64,000 nt of DNA from assembly GCF_900207575.1 (NCBI RefSeq), contig NZ_OAOQ01000004.1, positions 62,001-126,000 of the forward strand, in the 5' to 3' direction. The DNA comes from Cereibacter ovatus. GTDB lineage: Bacteria; Pseudomonadota; Alphaproteobacteria; Rhodobacterales; Rhodobacteraceae. Shown in pieces: positions 55,554 through 64,000 of this stretch (positions are counted from its first letter, which is position 1; each line of letters starts with the position of its first letter). The position numbers and the translations under genes were made by a program. The notes under the pieces were generated by a model. The model worked only from the letters and a program-made list of their open reading frames with translations. It was not told the DNA's origin and made no database searches.

Positions 55554-56768
55554 TCAGGCCCCGCCGCGCAGCCGGTTCAGAACAGCCTCGTTCGCGTAAC
55601 CGTCAGGGGTCAGCCCCTGCGCCTTCTGCCAGGCGCGCAGCGCGGCCAGCGTGTTCGGCCCGATCCGCCCATCCACCCCCTGCGTGTCGTAACCCGCGGC
55701 GGTCAGCAGGCGTTGAAGATCGTGCCGTTCGGCGTCCAGAAGCGCGCGGTCGCCGCGCGGCCAGTCGCCCAGGATCGGCCCGGCCCCTGTCAGCCGGTCG
55801 GCCAGATGCCCCACCGCAACCACATAGGCGTCGGCCGGATTATAGCGGGCCAGCGCGCGGAAGTTACCAAAGATCAGGAATGCCGCGCCCTGCGCACCGC
55901 CCGGCAGCAGCAGCGCCGCCTCGCCGTGATCGGGCAAGGCGCCACCATCGGCCGCGCGCAGGCCAAGGGCCTGCCAACGCGCCATCCCGTGCCGTACCGT
56001 CTTGCCGCTTTCCGCGAAATCGAAATGCACGGGAAGGCGGACCTCGATCCCCCAGGGCTGGCCCTTGCGCCAGCCCGACTGCGCCAGATAGGCCGCGGTC
56101 GAGGCCAGCGCATCCGCCGGATCATCCGACCAGATGTCGCGCCGGCCGTCGCCATCGAAATCCTGCGCGATCGCAAGGTAAGAGGTCGGCATGAACTGGG
56201 TATGCCCCATCGCCCCGGCCCAGCTTCCGCGCATCGCATCCGGCGCGATGTCGCCCCGATCCAGAATCTTCAGCGCCGCGATCAGTTGCGCTTCGAAAAA
56301 GGCGGCGCGGCGGCCGTCATGGGCCAGCGTCGCCAGCGCCGGGATCAGCGGATGGCTGCCGCGGTTGGCCCCGTAAGAGGTCTCGATCCCCCAGACCGCG
56401 ACAAGGATTTCCTTTTCGACGCCGTAGGTTGCTTCGATCCGATCCAGCAGACCGGCATGGCGGGCCAGCGCCGCCTGCCCTTCGGTGATACGTTTTTCGG
56501 ACACCGCACGGTCCAGGTAATCCCACAGCGTGCGGACAAATTCGGTCTGGTTGCGGTCGCGCGTCAGGGCCTCGGCGTCGGGACGCAGGTCGCGGAAGGC
56601 GGCGTCGAAGGTCTCGGGGCGGATGCCTTGCGCCAGCGCCCGCAGGCGAAACGCCGCCGCCCAGTCGCGAAGCGCCCGGTCGGGGGTCTCGGCCGTCACG
56701 GGCGCCACGGGGTCGGCCGCCGCCGTCACCGGAACCAGCAGGGCAAGGCCCAGAACAAGATGCCGCAT
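55554..56768 (-). CDS. Lytic murein transglycosylase (MltB-like, SLT_2 plus PG-binding domain)
   Basis: This 404-residue periplasmic protein has a signal peptide (ALLVPVTAAA). The SLT_2 domain contains WGIETSYGANRGSHP with the catalytic glutamate (about 127) and GAMGHTQFMPTSY. The C-terminal PG_binding_1 repeat covers about 340-400 (GVDGRIGPNTLAALRAWQ). It cleaves glycan strands to 1,6-anhydro ends. The ATG at 56768 is chosen because it starts the signal peptide. It is 64 bases downstream of rnr. Confidence 0.9.
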   Translation of the reverse strand: MRHLVLGLALLVPVTAAADPVAPVTAETPDRALRDWAAAFRLRALAQGIRPETFDAAFRDLRPDAEALTRDRNQTEFVRTLWDYLDRAVSEKRITEGQAALARHAGLLDRIEATYGVEKEILVAVWGIETSYGANRGSHPLIPALATLAHDGRRAAFFEAQLIAALKILDRGDIAPDAMRGSWAGAMGHTQFMPTSYLAIAQDFDGDGRRDIWSDDPADALASTAAYLAQSGWRKGQPWGIEVRLPVHFDFAESGKTVRHGMARWQALGLRAADGGALPDHGEAALLLPGGAQGAAFLIFGNFRALARYNPADAYVVAVGHLADRLTGAGPILGDWPRGDRALLDAERHDLQRLLTAAGYDTQGVDGRIGPNTLAALRAWQKAQGLTPDGYANEAVLNRLRGGA

Positions 56769-56832
56769 GAGATCACCGCCCGATCCTGTCGTTTCGGCAA
56801 CCCTGACACGAAAGCCGCGCCCCGCCCAGCCA

Positions 56833-59085
56833 TCAGCGCCGCTTGCGCACCAACTTACGCTTGACCTTCTCGGCACGGGCGGCGGCCTGCCCCGGCTTGC
56901 GCGGACCGGACCGGCCCCGGCGCCCCTTTGGCCCCGGCAGCGGGCCGCCCTCGACCGACAGCAGTTCCAGCATCAGGCCCCCGGTCAGCGGCACCGCCTC
57001 GGCCAGCCGCACCGTGACACGCTGGCCGATCCCCAGCATCGTGCCGGTATCGGCCCCCATCAGGGTCTGGCTGTCCGGATCGAAATGGAAGAATTCGCGC
57101 CCGACCGAGCGGATCGGGATCAGCCCGTCGGCGCCGCTTTCGTCCAGCCGGACGAACAGGCCGAAGCGTTGCACACCCGAAATCCGGCCGGTGAACTCGG
57201 CCCCCACGCGGTCCGAGAGCCAGGCCGCCAGATAGCGATCAGTCGTGTCGCGTTCCGCCGCCATGCTGCGCCGTTCAGTGTCAGAGATCAGCTTGGCGGT
57301 TTCTTCCAGCATCTCGATATCTTGCGCCGACAACCCGTCACTGCCCCAGCCATGGGCCAGAATCAGCGCGCGATGCACGATCAGATCGGAATAGCGCCGG
57401 ATCGGCGAGGTGAAATGCGCATAGCTGCGCAGCGCCAGACCGAAATGGCCAAAATTCTCGGGGTGGTAATAAGCCTGCGTCATCGAGCGCAGGGTGGTGA
57501 TGTTCATCAGCTCGTCGAACTCGGTGCCTTCGGCCTGCGCCAGAAGCCGGTTCAGATGCGAGGTCTTCAGCACCTGCCCCTTGGCCAGCGTGAACCCCGA
57601 AGCCTCGGCCACTTCGCGCAGGGCTTCCAGCTTGTCGGGGCTGGGTTCCTCGTGGACGCGGAACAGCAGCGGGCGGCGCAGGCGGGTCAGTTCCTCGGCG
57701 GCGGCGACATTGGCCAGCACCATGAATTCCTCGATCAGCCGATGCGCGTCAAAGCGTTCGCGGAAATCCACCGACAGCACGCGGCCATCCTCGGACAGTT
57801 CGATCCGGCGTTCGGGCAGGTCAAGATCAAGCGGCTGGCGCAGCGCACGGGCGTGTTTCAGCGCGCCATAGGCGGCGTAAAGCGGGCGGATGATGTCATC
57901 CAGCAGCGGCGCCGTCCTGTCGTCGGGCTGGCCGTCCTGCGCCGCCTGCACCTGCGCATAGTGCAGACTGGCCCGAGACCGCATGATCCCCCGGGTGAAA
58001 CGATGCGAGATCTTCTCACCCTGAGGGGAAAGCCGCATCCTGACGGCCATGCAGGGCCGGTCGACCTCCTGATGCAGCGAACACAGGTCGCCCGACAGCG
58101 CATCGGGCAGCATCGGCACCACCCGGTCAGGGAAATAGCTGGAGTTGCCGCGCTTGCGCGCCTCGCGATCCAGCGCCGATCCGGGGCGGACGTAATGCGC
58201 CACATCGGCAATCGCGACCCAGAGGATATGGCCGCCTGGGTTCTGCGGATCGGGATCGGGCGCGGCCAGCACCGCGTCGTCGCGGTCGCGGGCATCGACG
58301 GGATCGATGGTGACAAAGGGCAGATGGCGCAGATCCTCGCGCTCGCCCAAGGGCGCGGGTTCGGCACGGGCGGCCTCGGCCAGCACCGCATCGGGGAAGA
58401 CGTCGGGGATGCCATGCTGATGGATCGCGATGATCGAGACCGCACGCGGCCCGCTTGGATCGCCCAGCCGCGAAACCACACGCGCCTGTGGCAGACCAAG
58501 GCGCTTCGGGCCCACGCGCTCGGCCTCGACCAGTTCGCCGTCGCGGGCGCCGGCGGTCATGTCGGCGGGCACCCGCCATTCCTTGTCTTCACCCTTGTCG
58601 ATGGGCAGGATGCGGCCGCCATCCGATCCGGCGCGGAAGATGCCCAGCACCTTCAACGTGCTGCCGCCAAGGCGGCGGATCAGCCGGGCCTCGTGGCTGT
58701 GATCTTCGCCCGCGACTTCGGTCAGGCGGGCCAGAATACGCTCGCCTTCGCCCAGCGCCGGGTCGCCCGGCTTCGGCACGAACAGGATGCGCGGCGGATC
58801 ACCGTCGCCCTGCCATTCCAACGGCCGCGCGAACAGGTCGCCCTGCGCATCGGGCGCCGTGATCTGCACCACCGAGACCGGCGCCAGCCCCCCCTGCGCG
58901 CCATAGGTGCGTTTGCGCTTTTCCAGCGCGCCTTCGGCCTCCATCTCGCGCAGAAGGCGCTTCAGCTCGATGCGGGCGGCACTGCCCTTGATGCCAAAAG
59001 CGCGGGCGATGTCGCGCTTGGCGGTCAGGGTCGGGTTTTCAGCGATCCAGTCAAGGATCCGGGCTTTGGAAGGGATCTGGTCCAT
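56833..59085 (-). CDS. rnr: Ribonuclease R
   Basis: This 750-residue 3'-5' exoribonuclease has an N-terminal winged helix and cold-shock domains, then the RNB catalytic domain with DPVDARDRDDAV (Asp residues), HYVRPGS and HFTSPIRRYSDLIVHRAL. An S1 domain (about 640-700) and a basic Lys/Arg tail (KRKLVRKRR) follow. The enzyme degrades structured RNA, including rRNA. It is one gene upstream of mltB and probably monocistronic or paired with it. Confidence 0.95.
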   Translation of the reverse strand: MDQIPSKARILDWIAENPTLTAKRDIARAFGIKGSAARIELKRLLREMEAEGALEKRKRTYGAQGGLAPVSVVQITAPDAQGDLFARPLEWQGDGDPPRILFVPKPGDPALGEGERILARLTEVAGEDHSHEARLIRRLGGSTLKVLGIFRAGSDGGRILPIDKGEDKEWRVPADMTAGARDGELVEAERVGPKRLGLPQARVVSRLGDPSGPRAVSIIAIHQHGIPDVFPDAVLAEAARAEPAPLGEREDLRHLPFVTIDPVDARDRDDAVLAAPDPDPQNPGGHILWVAIADVAHYVRPGSALDREARKRGNSSYFPDRVVPMLPDALSGDLCSLHQEVDRPCMAVRMRLSPQGEKISHRFTRGIMRSRASLHYAQVQAAQDGQPDDRTAPLLDDIIRPLYAAYGALKHARALRQPLDLDLPERRIELSEDGRVLSVDFRERFDAHRLIEEFMVLANVAAAEELTRLRRPLLFRVHEEPSPDKLEALREVAEASGFTLAKGQVLKTSHLNRLLAQAEGTEFDELMNITTLRSMTQAYYHPENFGHFGLALRSYAHFTSPIRRYSDLIVHRALILAHGWGSDGLSAQDIEMLEETAKLISDTERRSMAAERDTTDRYLAAWLSDRVGAEFTGRISGVQRFGLFVRLDESGADGLIPIRSVGREFFHFDPDSQTLMGADTGTMLGIGQRVTVRLAEAVPLTGGLMLELLSVEGGPLPGPKGRRGRSGPRKPGQAAARAEKVKRKLVRKRR

Positions 59086-59135
59086 GGGATTGGGGTAACA
59101 TGGCCCGGCCCGCGCGTCATCCGCAAAGCCGCGCC

Positions 59136-59552
59136 TTACAGGTCAAGCACCATGTCGCGATGCACGATCCCGGCATCGAGATAGTCCTGACCCACCGCGC
59201 GGAAGCCCAGCTTTTCGTAAAACCCCATGGCATGAACCTGCGAGCCAAGCGTGACCTGCCGAAGGCCGGGCACCCTGCGCAACTCGGCCACCGCCGCGCG
59301 CACCAGCGCCGCCCCGGCGCCGGTGCCGCGGCAGTCGGCCGACACGCAGACCCGGCCGATCTTGCCGACCGTTCCGTGCAGCAAAAGCCGGGCGGTGCCA
59401 ATGGCGCGGGTGCCGTCATGGGCCAGAAGGTGGATCGCCCCGGCATCCAGATCGTCGATTTCCTCGGCCTCGGGGACGCCCTGTTCGTCGATGAACACCT
59501 GCCGGCGCAGAGCGTGGCAGGCGGCCAGATCGTCGGTCACCGAAATCTTCAT
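59136..59552 (-). CDS. GNAT-family N-acetyltransferase
   Basis: This 138-residue acetyltransferase is of the ElaA-like GNAT group: [22 protein letters not shown] at the start, then [22 protein letters not shown] (acetyl-CoA loop, RGTGAG) and [20 protein letters not shown]. The substrate is unknown. The start overlaps the dapE stop (ATGA), so it is coupled to lysine/cell-wall synthesis. Confidence 0.88.
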   Translation of the reverse strand: MKISVTDDLAACHALRRQVFIDEQGVPEAEEIDDLDAGAIHLLAHDGTRAIGTARLLLHGTVGKIGRVCVSADCRGTGAGAALVRAAVAELRRVPGLRQVTLGSQVHAMGFYEKLGFRAVGQDYLDAGIVHRDMVLDL

Positions 59553-60694
59553 GCGAAGTAATCCGTCAGGATGCGGCGGTAGATCGCCTTCAACGCCGGG
59601 ATCTGTGCGACATCGACCCGCTCGTCGACCTGATGCATCGTGCGGCCCACAAGGCCGAATTCCACCACCGGGCAATGGGCGCGCACGAACCGCGCATCCG
59701 ACGTTCCACCCGAGGTTGACGGCTCGGGGCGCAGGCCGGTCTCGGCCTCGACCGCGCGGGCGATCAGGTTGGACAGCGCGCCCGGCGGGGTCAGGAAGCT
59801 TTCGCCCGAGATCTTGGCCGTCATGGCGATCTGAACGCCGGTGTCGGCCTGAACCGTCGCCGCCTCGGCCCGCAGCCATTCGGTCAGGCTGGCGCCGGTA
59901 TGAAGGTCGTTGAAGCGGATGTTCACCGTGGCGCGGCACAGCGCGGGAATGACATTGGTGGCCGGATTGCCGGTGTCGATCGTCGTCACCGCCAGCGTCG
60001 AGGCGTCGAAATGCGCCGTTCCCTGATCCAGCGGATGCGAGGCCAGCCGGTCGATCAGCCGCGCCATCGCCGCCACCGGGTTCTTCGCCCGGTGCGGATA
60101 GGCGGAATGGCCCTGCACCCCCTGCGCGGTGAAAAATGCCGTCATCGAGCCGCGCCGGCCGATCTTCATCATCTCGCCCAGACGGTCGGGGCAGGTCGGC
60201 TCGCCCACCAGACAGACCGACATCGACTCGCCCTGCGCGTCCATCCAGTCCAGAAGCGCCACGGTGCCGTCGGTCGCGTCGCCTTCCTCGTCGCCGGTCA
60301 GGGTCAGGATCACCGCACCATCGGGCGGTGTCTCGCGCACGAAATCCACCGCCGCCGCGACAAAGGCCGCGACGCCCGACTTCATGTCGGTGGCGCCACG
60401 GCCCCACAGCCAGCCATCGGAGATCTGCCCCCCGAACGGGTCGCAGGTCCAGGCGGCGGTATCACCCACCGGCACCACATCGGTATGACCGTTGAAGCCG
60501 AAACTGCGCGCAGCCCCCTTTTGCCCCCAGCGTGCGAACAGGTTCGGCGTGCCGTTACGGTCGACGCGGGTGCAGGCGAACCCCGCCTGCGACAGCAGCC
60601 GTTCCAGCAGCACCAGCGCACCGCCTTCGGCCGGCGTGACCGAGGGGCAGCGAATCAGATCGGCCGCAAGGGCCACGGGATCGACGGGCGTCAT
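59549..60694 (-). CDS. dapE: Succinyl-diaminopimelate desuccinylase
   Basis: This 381-residue M20 metallopeptidase-fold enzyme has [11 protein letters not shown] and [14 protein letters not shown] (zinc ligands His, Asp), [12 protein letters not shown] (Glu pair, catalytic base), and GTSDARFV and [13 protein letters not shown] at the C-terminus. It hydrolyses N-succinyl-LL-DAP to LL-DAP and succinate. It follows a small conserved gene after dapD with a nine-base gap. Confidence 0.95.
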   Translation of the reverse strand: MTPVDPVALAADLIRCPSVTPAEGGALVLLERLLSQAGFACTRVDRNGTPNLFARWGQKGAARSFGFNGHTDVVPVGDTAAWTCDPFGGQISDGWLWGRGATDMKSGVAAFVAAAVDFVRETPPDGAVILTLTGDEEGDATDGTVALLDWMDAQGESMSVCLVGEPTCPDRLGEMMKIGRRGSMTAFFTAQGVQGHSAYPHRAKNPVAAMARLIDRLASHPLDQGTAHFDASTLAVTTIDTGNPATNVIPALCRATVNIRFNDLHTGASLTEWLRAEAATVQADTGVQIAMTAKISGESFLTPPGALSNLIARAVEAETGLRPEPSTSGGTSDARFVRAHCPVVEFGLVGRTMHQVDERVDVAQIPALKAIYRRILTDYFA

Positions 60695-60703
60695 CTGTCC
60701 GGC

Positions 60704-61033
60704 CTAGTCGTAAAAGGGCGTGACCTGCGCCACCACCACCGAGTTCTCATCCAGCGCCCGTTGCATCAGCGCGCGTTCCTCGTCGTCGATCTCGTCGCCA
60801 TTGGCCAGCCGTTCGTCCAGCGTGCCATAGCCCGAGACATCCAGCGGCGCCATGTCGGCGGTTTTCAGCAGGGCCACCGTCTCGCGCACGGCCTCGGCCT
60901 CGTCCACGCCGCTGGCATAGCACATCAGCGCGGCCCCGGTGGCGCCCTTGGGCAGACCGTCGCCGGCCTTGCGGCCCACCTCGATCACCAGCGTGTAAAC
61001 CTGCTGCGGACGCTTGATCTTTTCGTCGCTCAT
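60704..61033 (-). CDS. Conserved hypothetical protein between dapD and dapE
   Basis: This 109-residue acidic soluble protein has a compact alpha/beta look: VYTLVIEVGRKAGDGLPKGATGAAL, ALMCYASGVDEAEAVRET and ENSVVVAQVTPFYD. I do not recognise a named family. It starts 63 bases after dapD and ends nine bases before dapE, on the same strand, so it is expressed with the diaminopimelate genes. A role in lysine/peptidoglycan precursor supply is inference. Confidence 0.78.
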   Translation of the reverse strand: MSDEKIKRPQQVYTLVIEVGRKAGDGLPKGATGAALMCYASGVDEAEAVRETVALLKTADMAPLDVSGYGTLDERLANGDEIDDEERALMQRALDENSVVVAQVTPFYD

Positions 61034-61096
61034 GCGGCGCCTTTCCGTGGATATCGCACCGGGGTGGCAGGATTTGCCCCCCGGCGCAAGCGGCGC

Positions 61097-61921
61097 TCAG
61101 TCGCGCAGAAGCTCGTTGATCGAGGTCTTGGACCGGGTCTGCGCATCCACCCGCTTGACGATCACCGCGCAATACAGGTTCACGCCATTCTTCGACGGCA
61201 TCGAACCCGCGACGACCACCGAACCGGCCGGCACCTCGCCATACATCACCTCGCCGGTGTCGCGATCGACGATCTTCGTCGATTTGCCGATGAACACCCC
61301 CATCCCCAGAACCGAGCCTTCGCGCACGATGCAGCCTTCCACCACTTCGGACCGGGCCCCGATGAAGCAGTTGTCCTCGATGATCGTCGGGCCGGCCTGC
61401 ATCGGTTCCAGCACGCCGCCGATGCCGACGCCGCCCGACAGATGCACGTTCTTGCCGATCTGGGCGCAGGAACCCACCGTGGCCCAGGTGTCGACCATGG
61501 TGCCTTCATCGACATAGGCGCCAAGGTTCACGAAGGACGGCATCAGCACCACGCCCTTGCCGATATAGGCCGAGCGGCGGACGATACAGTTCGGCACCGC
61601 TCGAAAGCCGGCGCGGCGCCAGTCCTTCTTGCGCCAGCCGGCGAACTTGCTGTCGACCTTGTCCCACCAGCCGCCACCCTGCGGGCCGCCGTCGTGCAGC
61701 TCCATGTCATGCAGCCGAAAGCCCAGCAGCACCGCCTTCTTGGCCCACTGGTTCACATGCCAGTCGGCGCCGCGCTTTTCGGCCACCCGCAATTCGCCCT
61801 TGTCCAGCGCATCCAGCGTGGTCTCGACGGCATCGCGGGTTTCGCCTTTGGTGTCGGGGGTGATCGTGTCACGGACCTCCCAGGCGGCTTCGATGGCGGT
61901 TTCGAGCGCGGCATGTGACAT
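61097..61921 (-). CDS. dapD: Tetrahydrodipicolinate N-succinyltransferase
   Basis: This 274-residue left-handed beta-helix acyltransferase has [40 protein letters not shown] (hexapeptide repeats, split here), [13 protein letters not shown] and [15 protein letters not shown]. It succinylates tetrahydrodipicolinate, the first committed step of this branch. The ATG at 61921 gives the normal length; an ATG at 61939 is possible (GGACC upstream). It heads dapD-hypothetical-dapE-GNAT. Confidence 0.96.
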   Translation of the reverse strand: MSHAALETAIEAAWEVRDTITPDTKGETRDAVETTLDALDKGELRVAEKRGADWHVNQWAKKAVLLGFRLHDMELHDGGPQGGGWWDKVDSKFAGWRKKDWRRAGFRAVPNCIVRRSAYIGKGVVLMPSFVNLGAYVDEGTMVDTWATVGSCAQIGKNVHLSGGVGIGGVLEPMQAGPTIIEDNCFIGARSEVVEGCIVREGSVLGMGVFIGKSTKIVDRDTGEVMYGEVPAGSVVVAGSMPSKNGVNLYCAVIVKRVDAQTRSKTSINELLRD

Positions 61922-62003
61922 GGAAACACCCTTTTTCATGGTCCTTTACCCATTGAGCCTATAATGGCTGGGGCCATTCGCCGCAATGCGCCGCAGGACC
62001 GCC

Positions 62004-62828
62004 ATGAAAGACGACCGCCGCCACCCGTTCCGGGACAGTTCGCAGGATATCGAAAGCGCGCACCGCATTCCGGACACGCCGCAAAGCCGCGCGCCGGCCT
62101 ATCGGCTGGCCTTTGCCGACCCCGATTTCCTGATGCGGGACGAATTGCGCGCCGTGCGGCTGCAACTGGAACTGATGAAGCCGCAGATCGTGATGGATGA
62201 ACGCGGCATCGTCTCGACCGTGGTGATGTTCGGCGGCGCCCGCATCCCCTCGCCGCAGCGCAAGGATGCCGCCCGCACCACCGGCCTTGCCGATCTTGCA
62301 CATTATTACGAGGAAGCGCGCAAATTCGCCCGCGCCGTGACAGAGCGCAGCATGGAAACCTATGGCCGCGAATTCGTGATCGTGACCGGCGGCGGCCCCG
62401 GCGTGATGGAGGCCGGAAACCTTGGCGCGCACGAAGCCGGCGGCCAGTCGATCGGGCTGAACATCGTGCTGCCGCACGAACAGGCGCCCAATGCCTATGT
62501 GACACCCGACCTGTCGTTCAACTTCCACTATTTCGCCGTCCGCAAGATGCATTTCCTGATGCGCGCGCGGGCGGTGGTGGTGTTTCCCGGCGGCTTCGGC
62601 ACGCTGGACGAGATGTTTGAAAGCCTGACGCTGATCCAGACCAAGCGGATGAAGCCGATCCCGTTCCTGCTGTTCGGCCGCGCCTTCTGGGAAAAGATCG
62701 TGAACTGGCAGGCGCTGGCCGAGATCGGCACCATCTCGCCCGAGGATCTGCGCCTGTTCCGCTTTGTCGAAACCGCGGACGAGGCGCTGGACGCGCTGGA
62801 CGACTGGGCGCAGCCGAACTGCGCCTAG
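62004..62828 (+). CDS. LOG-family (TIGR00730-like) Rossmann-fold protein
   Basis: This 274-residue protein has a C-terminal LOG domain: VTGGGPGVMEAGNLGAHEAGG and PGGFGTLDEMFE (PGGxGTxxE motif) typify the lysine-decarboxylase-like/LOG family that hydrolyses nucleoside monophosphates (cytokinin-activating or nucleotide salvage). The 90 N-terminal residues are an alphaproteobacterial extension. The start is MKDDRR at 62004; an upstream ATG at 61986 is possible. It is divergent from dapD. Confidence 0.88.
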   Translation: MKDDRRHPFRDSSQDIESAHRIPDTPQSRAPAYRLAFADPDFLMRDELRAVRLQLELMKPQIVMDERGIVSTVVMFGGARIPSPQRKDAARTTGLADLAHYYEEARKFARAVTERSMETYGREFVIVTGGGPGVMEAGNLGAHEAGGQSIGLNIVLPHEQAPNAYVTPDLSFNFHYFAVRKMHFLMRARAVVVFPGGFGTLDEMFESLTLIQTKRMKPIPFLLFGRAFWEKIVNWQALAEIGTISPEDLRLFRFVETADEALDALDDWAQPNCA

Positions 62829-62839
62829 CGAAACCGGGC

Positions 62840-63181
62840 CTAATCCACCGGCCGGATCAGCTTGCGTTCCAGCACCCGCAGCACCTGCGCCAGATCATGG
62901 CCGCGGCGCAGGATCTGGCCGTCCATGCCGACAACGGCATAGATCCCCTGCCGCGCCCGGAGCTTCGGCCGTTTCTCGATCCGGTAAAGCGGGCTTTCGG
63001 CCGTGCGGCGGAAGATCGCGAAGACCGCCACCTCGCGCAGGCAGGAAATGCCATAGTCGCGCCATTCGCCCATCGCGACCATCCGGCAGTAAAGGGCAAG
63101 GATCCGGCCCAACTCGTGCCGGTCGAAGCTCACCTGCTCGGGGATGTGCGGGGCAAAGTGGATCGGCGGCTGGACGGACAT
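62840..63181 (-). CDS. DUF2794 protein
   Basis: This 113-residue protein has VSFDRHELGRILALYCRMVAMGEWRDYGI, AVFAIFRRTAESPLYRIEKRPKL and RQGIYAVVGMDGQILRRGHDL, the DUF2794 pattern of alphaproteobacteria. The function is unknown. The ATG at 63181 is used; the frame upstream is not protein-like. It is 11 bases from the LOG gene, convergent. Confidence 0.82.
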   Translation of the reverse strand: MSVQPPIHFAPHIPEQVSFDRHELGRILALYCRMVAMGEWRDYGISCLREVAVFAIFRRTAESPLYRIEKRPKLRARQGIYAVVGMDGQILRRGHDLAQVLRVLERKLIRPVD

Positions 63182-63439
63182 TCCGAAAGGCTGAAGCAAT
63201 CGCCGCGGCAAGGCAAGCCTGAAGCCCCGCCGGGCGCGCGATCCGCAGCGCAATCGGCGGATGGGTCCGCAAATCGCCGCCGAAGGACCGCCATACGGCC
63301 GCAATTTCCCGCCAAGGTGGAACCTCGTAGCGAGTGCCGGCCACCCCGGCGGCAGGGCAAAGCTGTCCCAGTCCTGCCGCCGAACCGCCGGAGGTGTGCG
63401 GACGGAAGCCCCCGATCCTGTCGGGGGCTTCCGGATCAG
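63182..63439. other. Spacer between DUF2794 and asparaginase genes
   Basis: This 258-base stretch lies upstream of the DUF2794 gene and downstream of the asparaginase gene, both on the minus strand. It contains one strong hairpin (63403-63433) and presumably the DUF2794 promoter, which I could not place. A frame crosses it but has no family-like product. Confidence 0.5.
63403..63433 (-). terminator. 13-bp hairpin downstream of the asparaginase gene
   Basis: CGGAAGCCCCCGA (63403-63415) pairs perfectly with TCGGGGGCTTCCG (63421-63433) around a five-base loop, seven bases after the asparaginase stop. No T run follows on the minus strand. It is a terminator or RNA 3'-end stabiliser. Confidence 0.6.
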
Positions 63440-64000
63440 TCATGGAAAGCCGGGCGCCGCGCGCAGGATGCCGGTCTGGATCCCGCGCCAGTTCACCTGC
63501 ACCGCATCCAGCCGCTTCAGCGTTGCCGGGTGCCCCGGATCCAGCAGCCCCAGCCGCACCAGCAGCGCCGCAATCGCCGCCTCGGACGCGCGCACCGATC
63601 CATCAAGGATCTTCAGCGCGATCCCCAGCCGCTTTTCCGGCACGATGGCCACGAACACCGCCTCGGCGCCGGTCTTGATCGCCACCCGCCCGCGCATCGC
63701 CCGCATCAGTTCGGTGCAGGCGCGGCCTTCGCCGGCCACCAGCTCGGGATGCGCCATCATCGCCTCGACCAGACGCGCCGCCGCACGGTCGCGCACACTG
63801 CCGCCCGACGGGGCCGCGGCAAAGACCGCCATCGCCCGCGCCAGACCCGCCACCGTGGTGGCAAAGTTCGGCGCCGAACAGCCGTCGATGCCAAAGCCGG
63901 GGCTTGCCTCGGCGGTCACGTCCTCGAACGCGGTGCGGACGGCTTGCTGCACCGGATGGTCGGGCAGCACATAGTCCGGCCCGGCCTTCAGATGCTGCGA
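63440..64000 (-). CDS. Asparaginase II-type protein (Rhizobium type), 5' end beyond window
   Basis: The visible 187 residues include CSAPNFATTVAGLARAMAVFA, a segment KTGAEAVFVAIVPEKRLGIALKI and the C-terminal AIAALLVRLGLLD. These fit the asparaginase II/AnsA family of Rhizobium etli type, distinct from the bacterial L-asparaginase I/II fold. The frame continues unbroken to base 64000 (reading HLKAGPDYVLPDHPVQ), so the start is outside. It hydrolyses asparagine to aspartate and ammonia if active. Confidence 0.85.
   Translation of the reverse strand, partial: SQHLKAGPDYVLPDHPVQQAVRTAFEDVTAEASPGFGIDGCSAPNFATTVAGLARAMAVFAAAPSGGSVRDRAAARLVEAMMAHPELVAGEGRACTELMRAMRGRVAIKTGAEAVFVAIVPEKRLGIALKILDGSVRASEAAIAALLVRLGLLDPGHPATLKRLDAVQVNWRGIQTGILRAAPGFP

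Noticed and set aside
56530-59184. 884-residue plus-strand frame opposite rnr
   Set aside because: Antisense to a full-length RNase R and without any domain signature.
62895-63443. 182-residue minus-strand frame covering the DUF2794 gene and its upstream spacer
   Set aside because: It conflicts with the DUF2794 frame, which has family-like sequence; its own product has none.

Overview
The window is high-GC chromosomal DNA from an alphaproteobacterium, almost certainly a Rhodobacteraceae (Rhodobacter/Paracoccus/Gemmobacter-like). The evidence is the ethylmalonyl-CoA pathway genes mcl2 and mch next to sdhCDAB, the CcrM-type GANTC methyltransferase, DUF1737, DUF2794 and DUF4170 genes, an RTX protein with a Hint_2 domain, and carboxynorspermidine-type polyamine genes. 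It looks like core chromosome. I see no rRNA, tRNA, CRISPR array, insertion sequence, prophage or attachment site. Coding density is high and many genes overlap by ATGA or sit within 15 bases of each other.

Layout. 1-7.6 kb: the end of a TauE/SafE permease, then mcl2, nnrU-like, DUF1737, mch (C2/acetate assimilation), and sdhC-sdhD-sdhA, two small lipoproteins and sdhB. 7.7-15 kb: a flavin 2-hydroxyacid oxidase, then a minus-strand iron-uptake block transcribed as catecholate receptor, piuC, exbB, exbD, tonB, with a 1-Cys peroxiredoxin upstream. 15-21 kb: aldehyde dehydrogenase, pseudouridine synthase, free-methionine-sulfoxide reductase, a STAS/anti-sigma-kinase pair whose kinase ends in a 66-bp tandem array, hspQ, a lytic-transglycosylase-like lipoprotein and lolA. 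21-30 kb: ftsK, dapC, an amidase, a UbiH-family hydroxylase, a Trm112-like protein, a Lon-N protein and the co-chaperone CnoX. 30-41 kb: DEAD-box helicase, RTX-Hint protein, TRAP transporter dctPQM and a P1B-4 metal ATPase. 40.5-46.8 kb: carboxynorspermidine synthesis genes, an unusual membrane protein with a C-terminal winged helix, rnhB and ccrM. 47-54.3 kb: alkB, mutY, dciA-dsbA-CoA transferase, lpxK, waaA and DUF4170. 54.3-64 kb: NYN-LOTUS protein, I78 inhibitor, MltB-like transglycosylase, rnr, the dapD-dapE operon with a GNAT gene, LOG-family protein, DUF2794 and the end of an asparaginase.

Connections. dapC, dapD and dapE give most of the succinylase branch to meso-diaminopimelate. Malyl-CoA/mesaconyl-CoA chemistry feeds malate and succinate next to succinate dehydrogenase. 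The iron block holds receptor, energising complex and hydroxylase in one direction. ccrM is the cell-cycle methyltransferase: three GANTC sites lie just upstream of it, and six more are phased at exactly 66 bp in the tandem array at 18.56-18.9 kb.

The points I would look at first are that array fused to an anti-sigma kinase, a twin palindromic operator-like site upstream of sdhC, an inverted-topology ToxR-like membrane regulator at 43.1-43.8 kb, and a dispersed stem-loop repeat present twice (28.26 and 40.43 kb). All functions are read from sequence motifs and remembered family features. No database search was possible.
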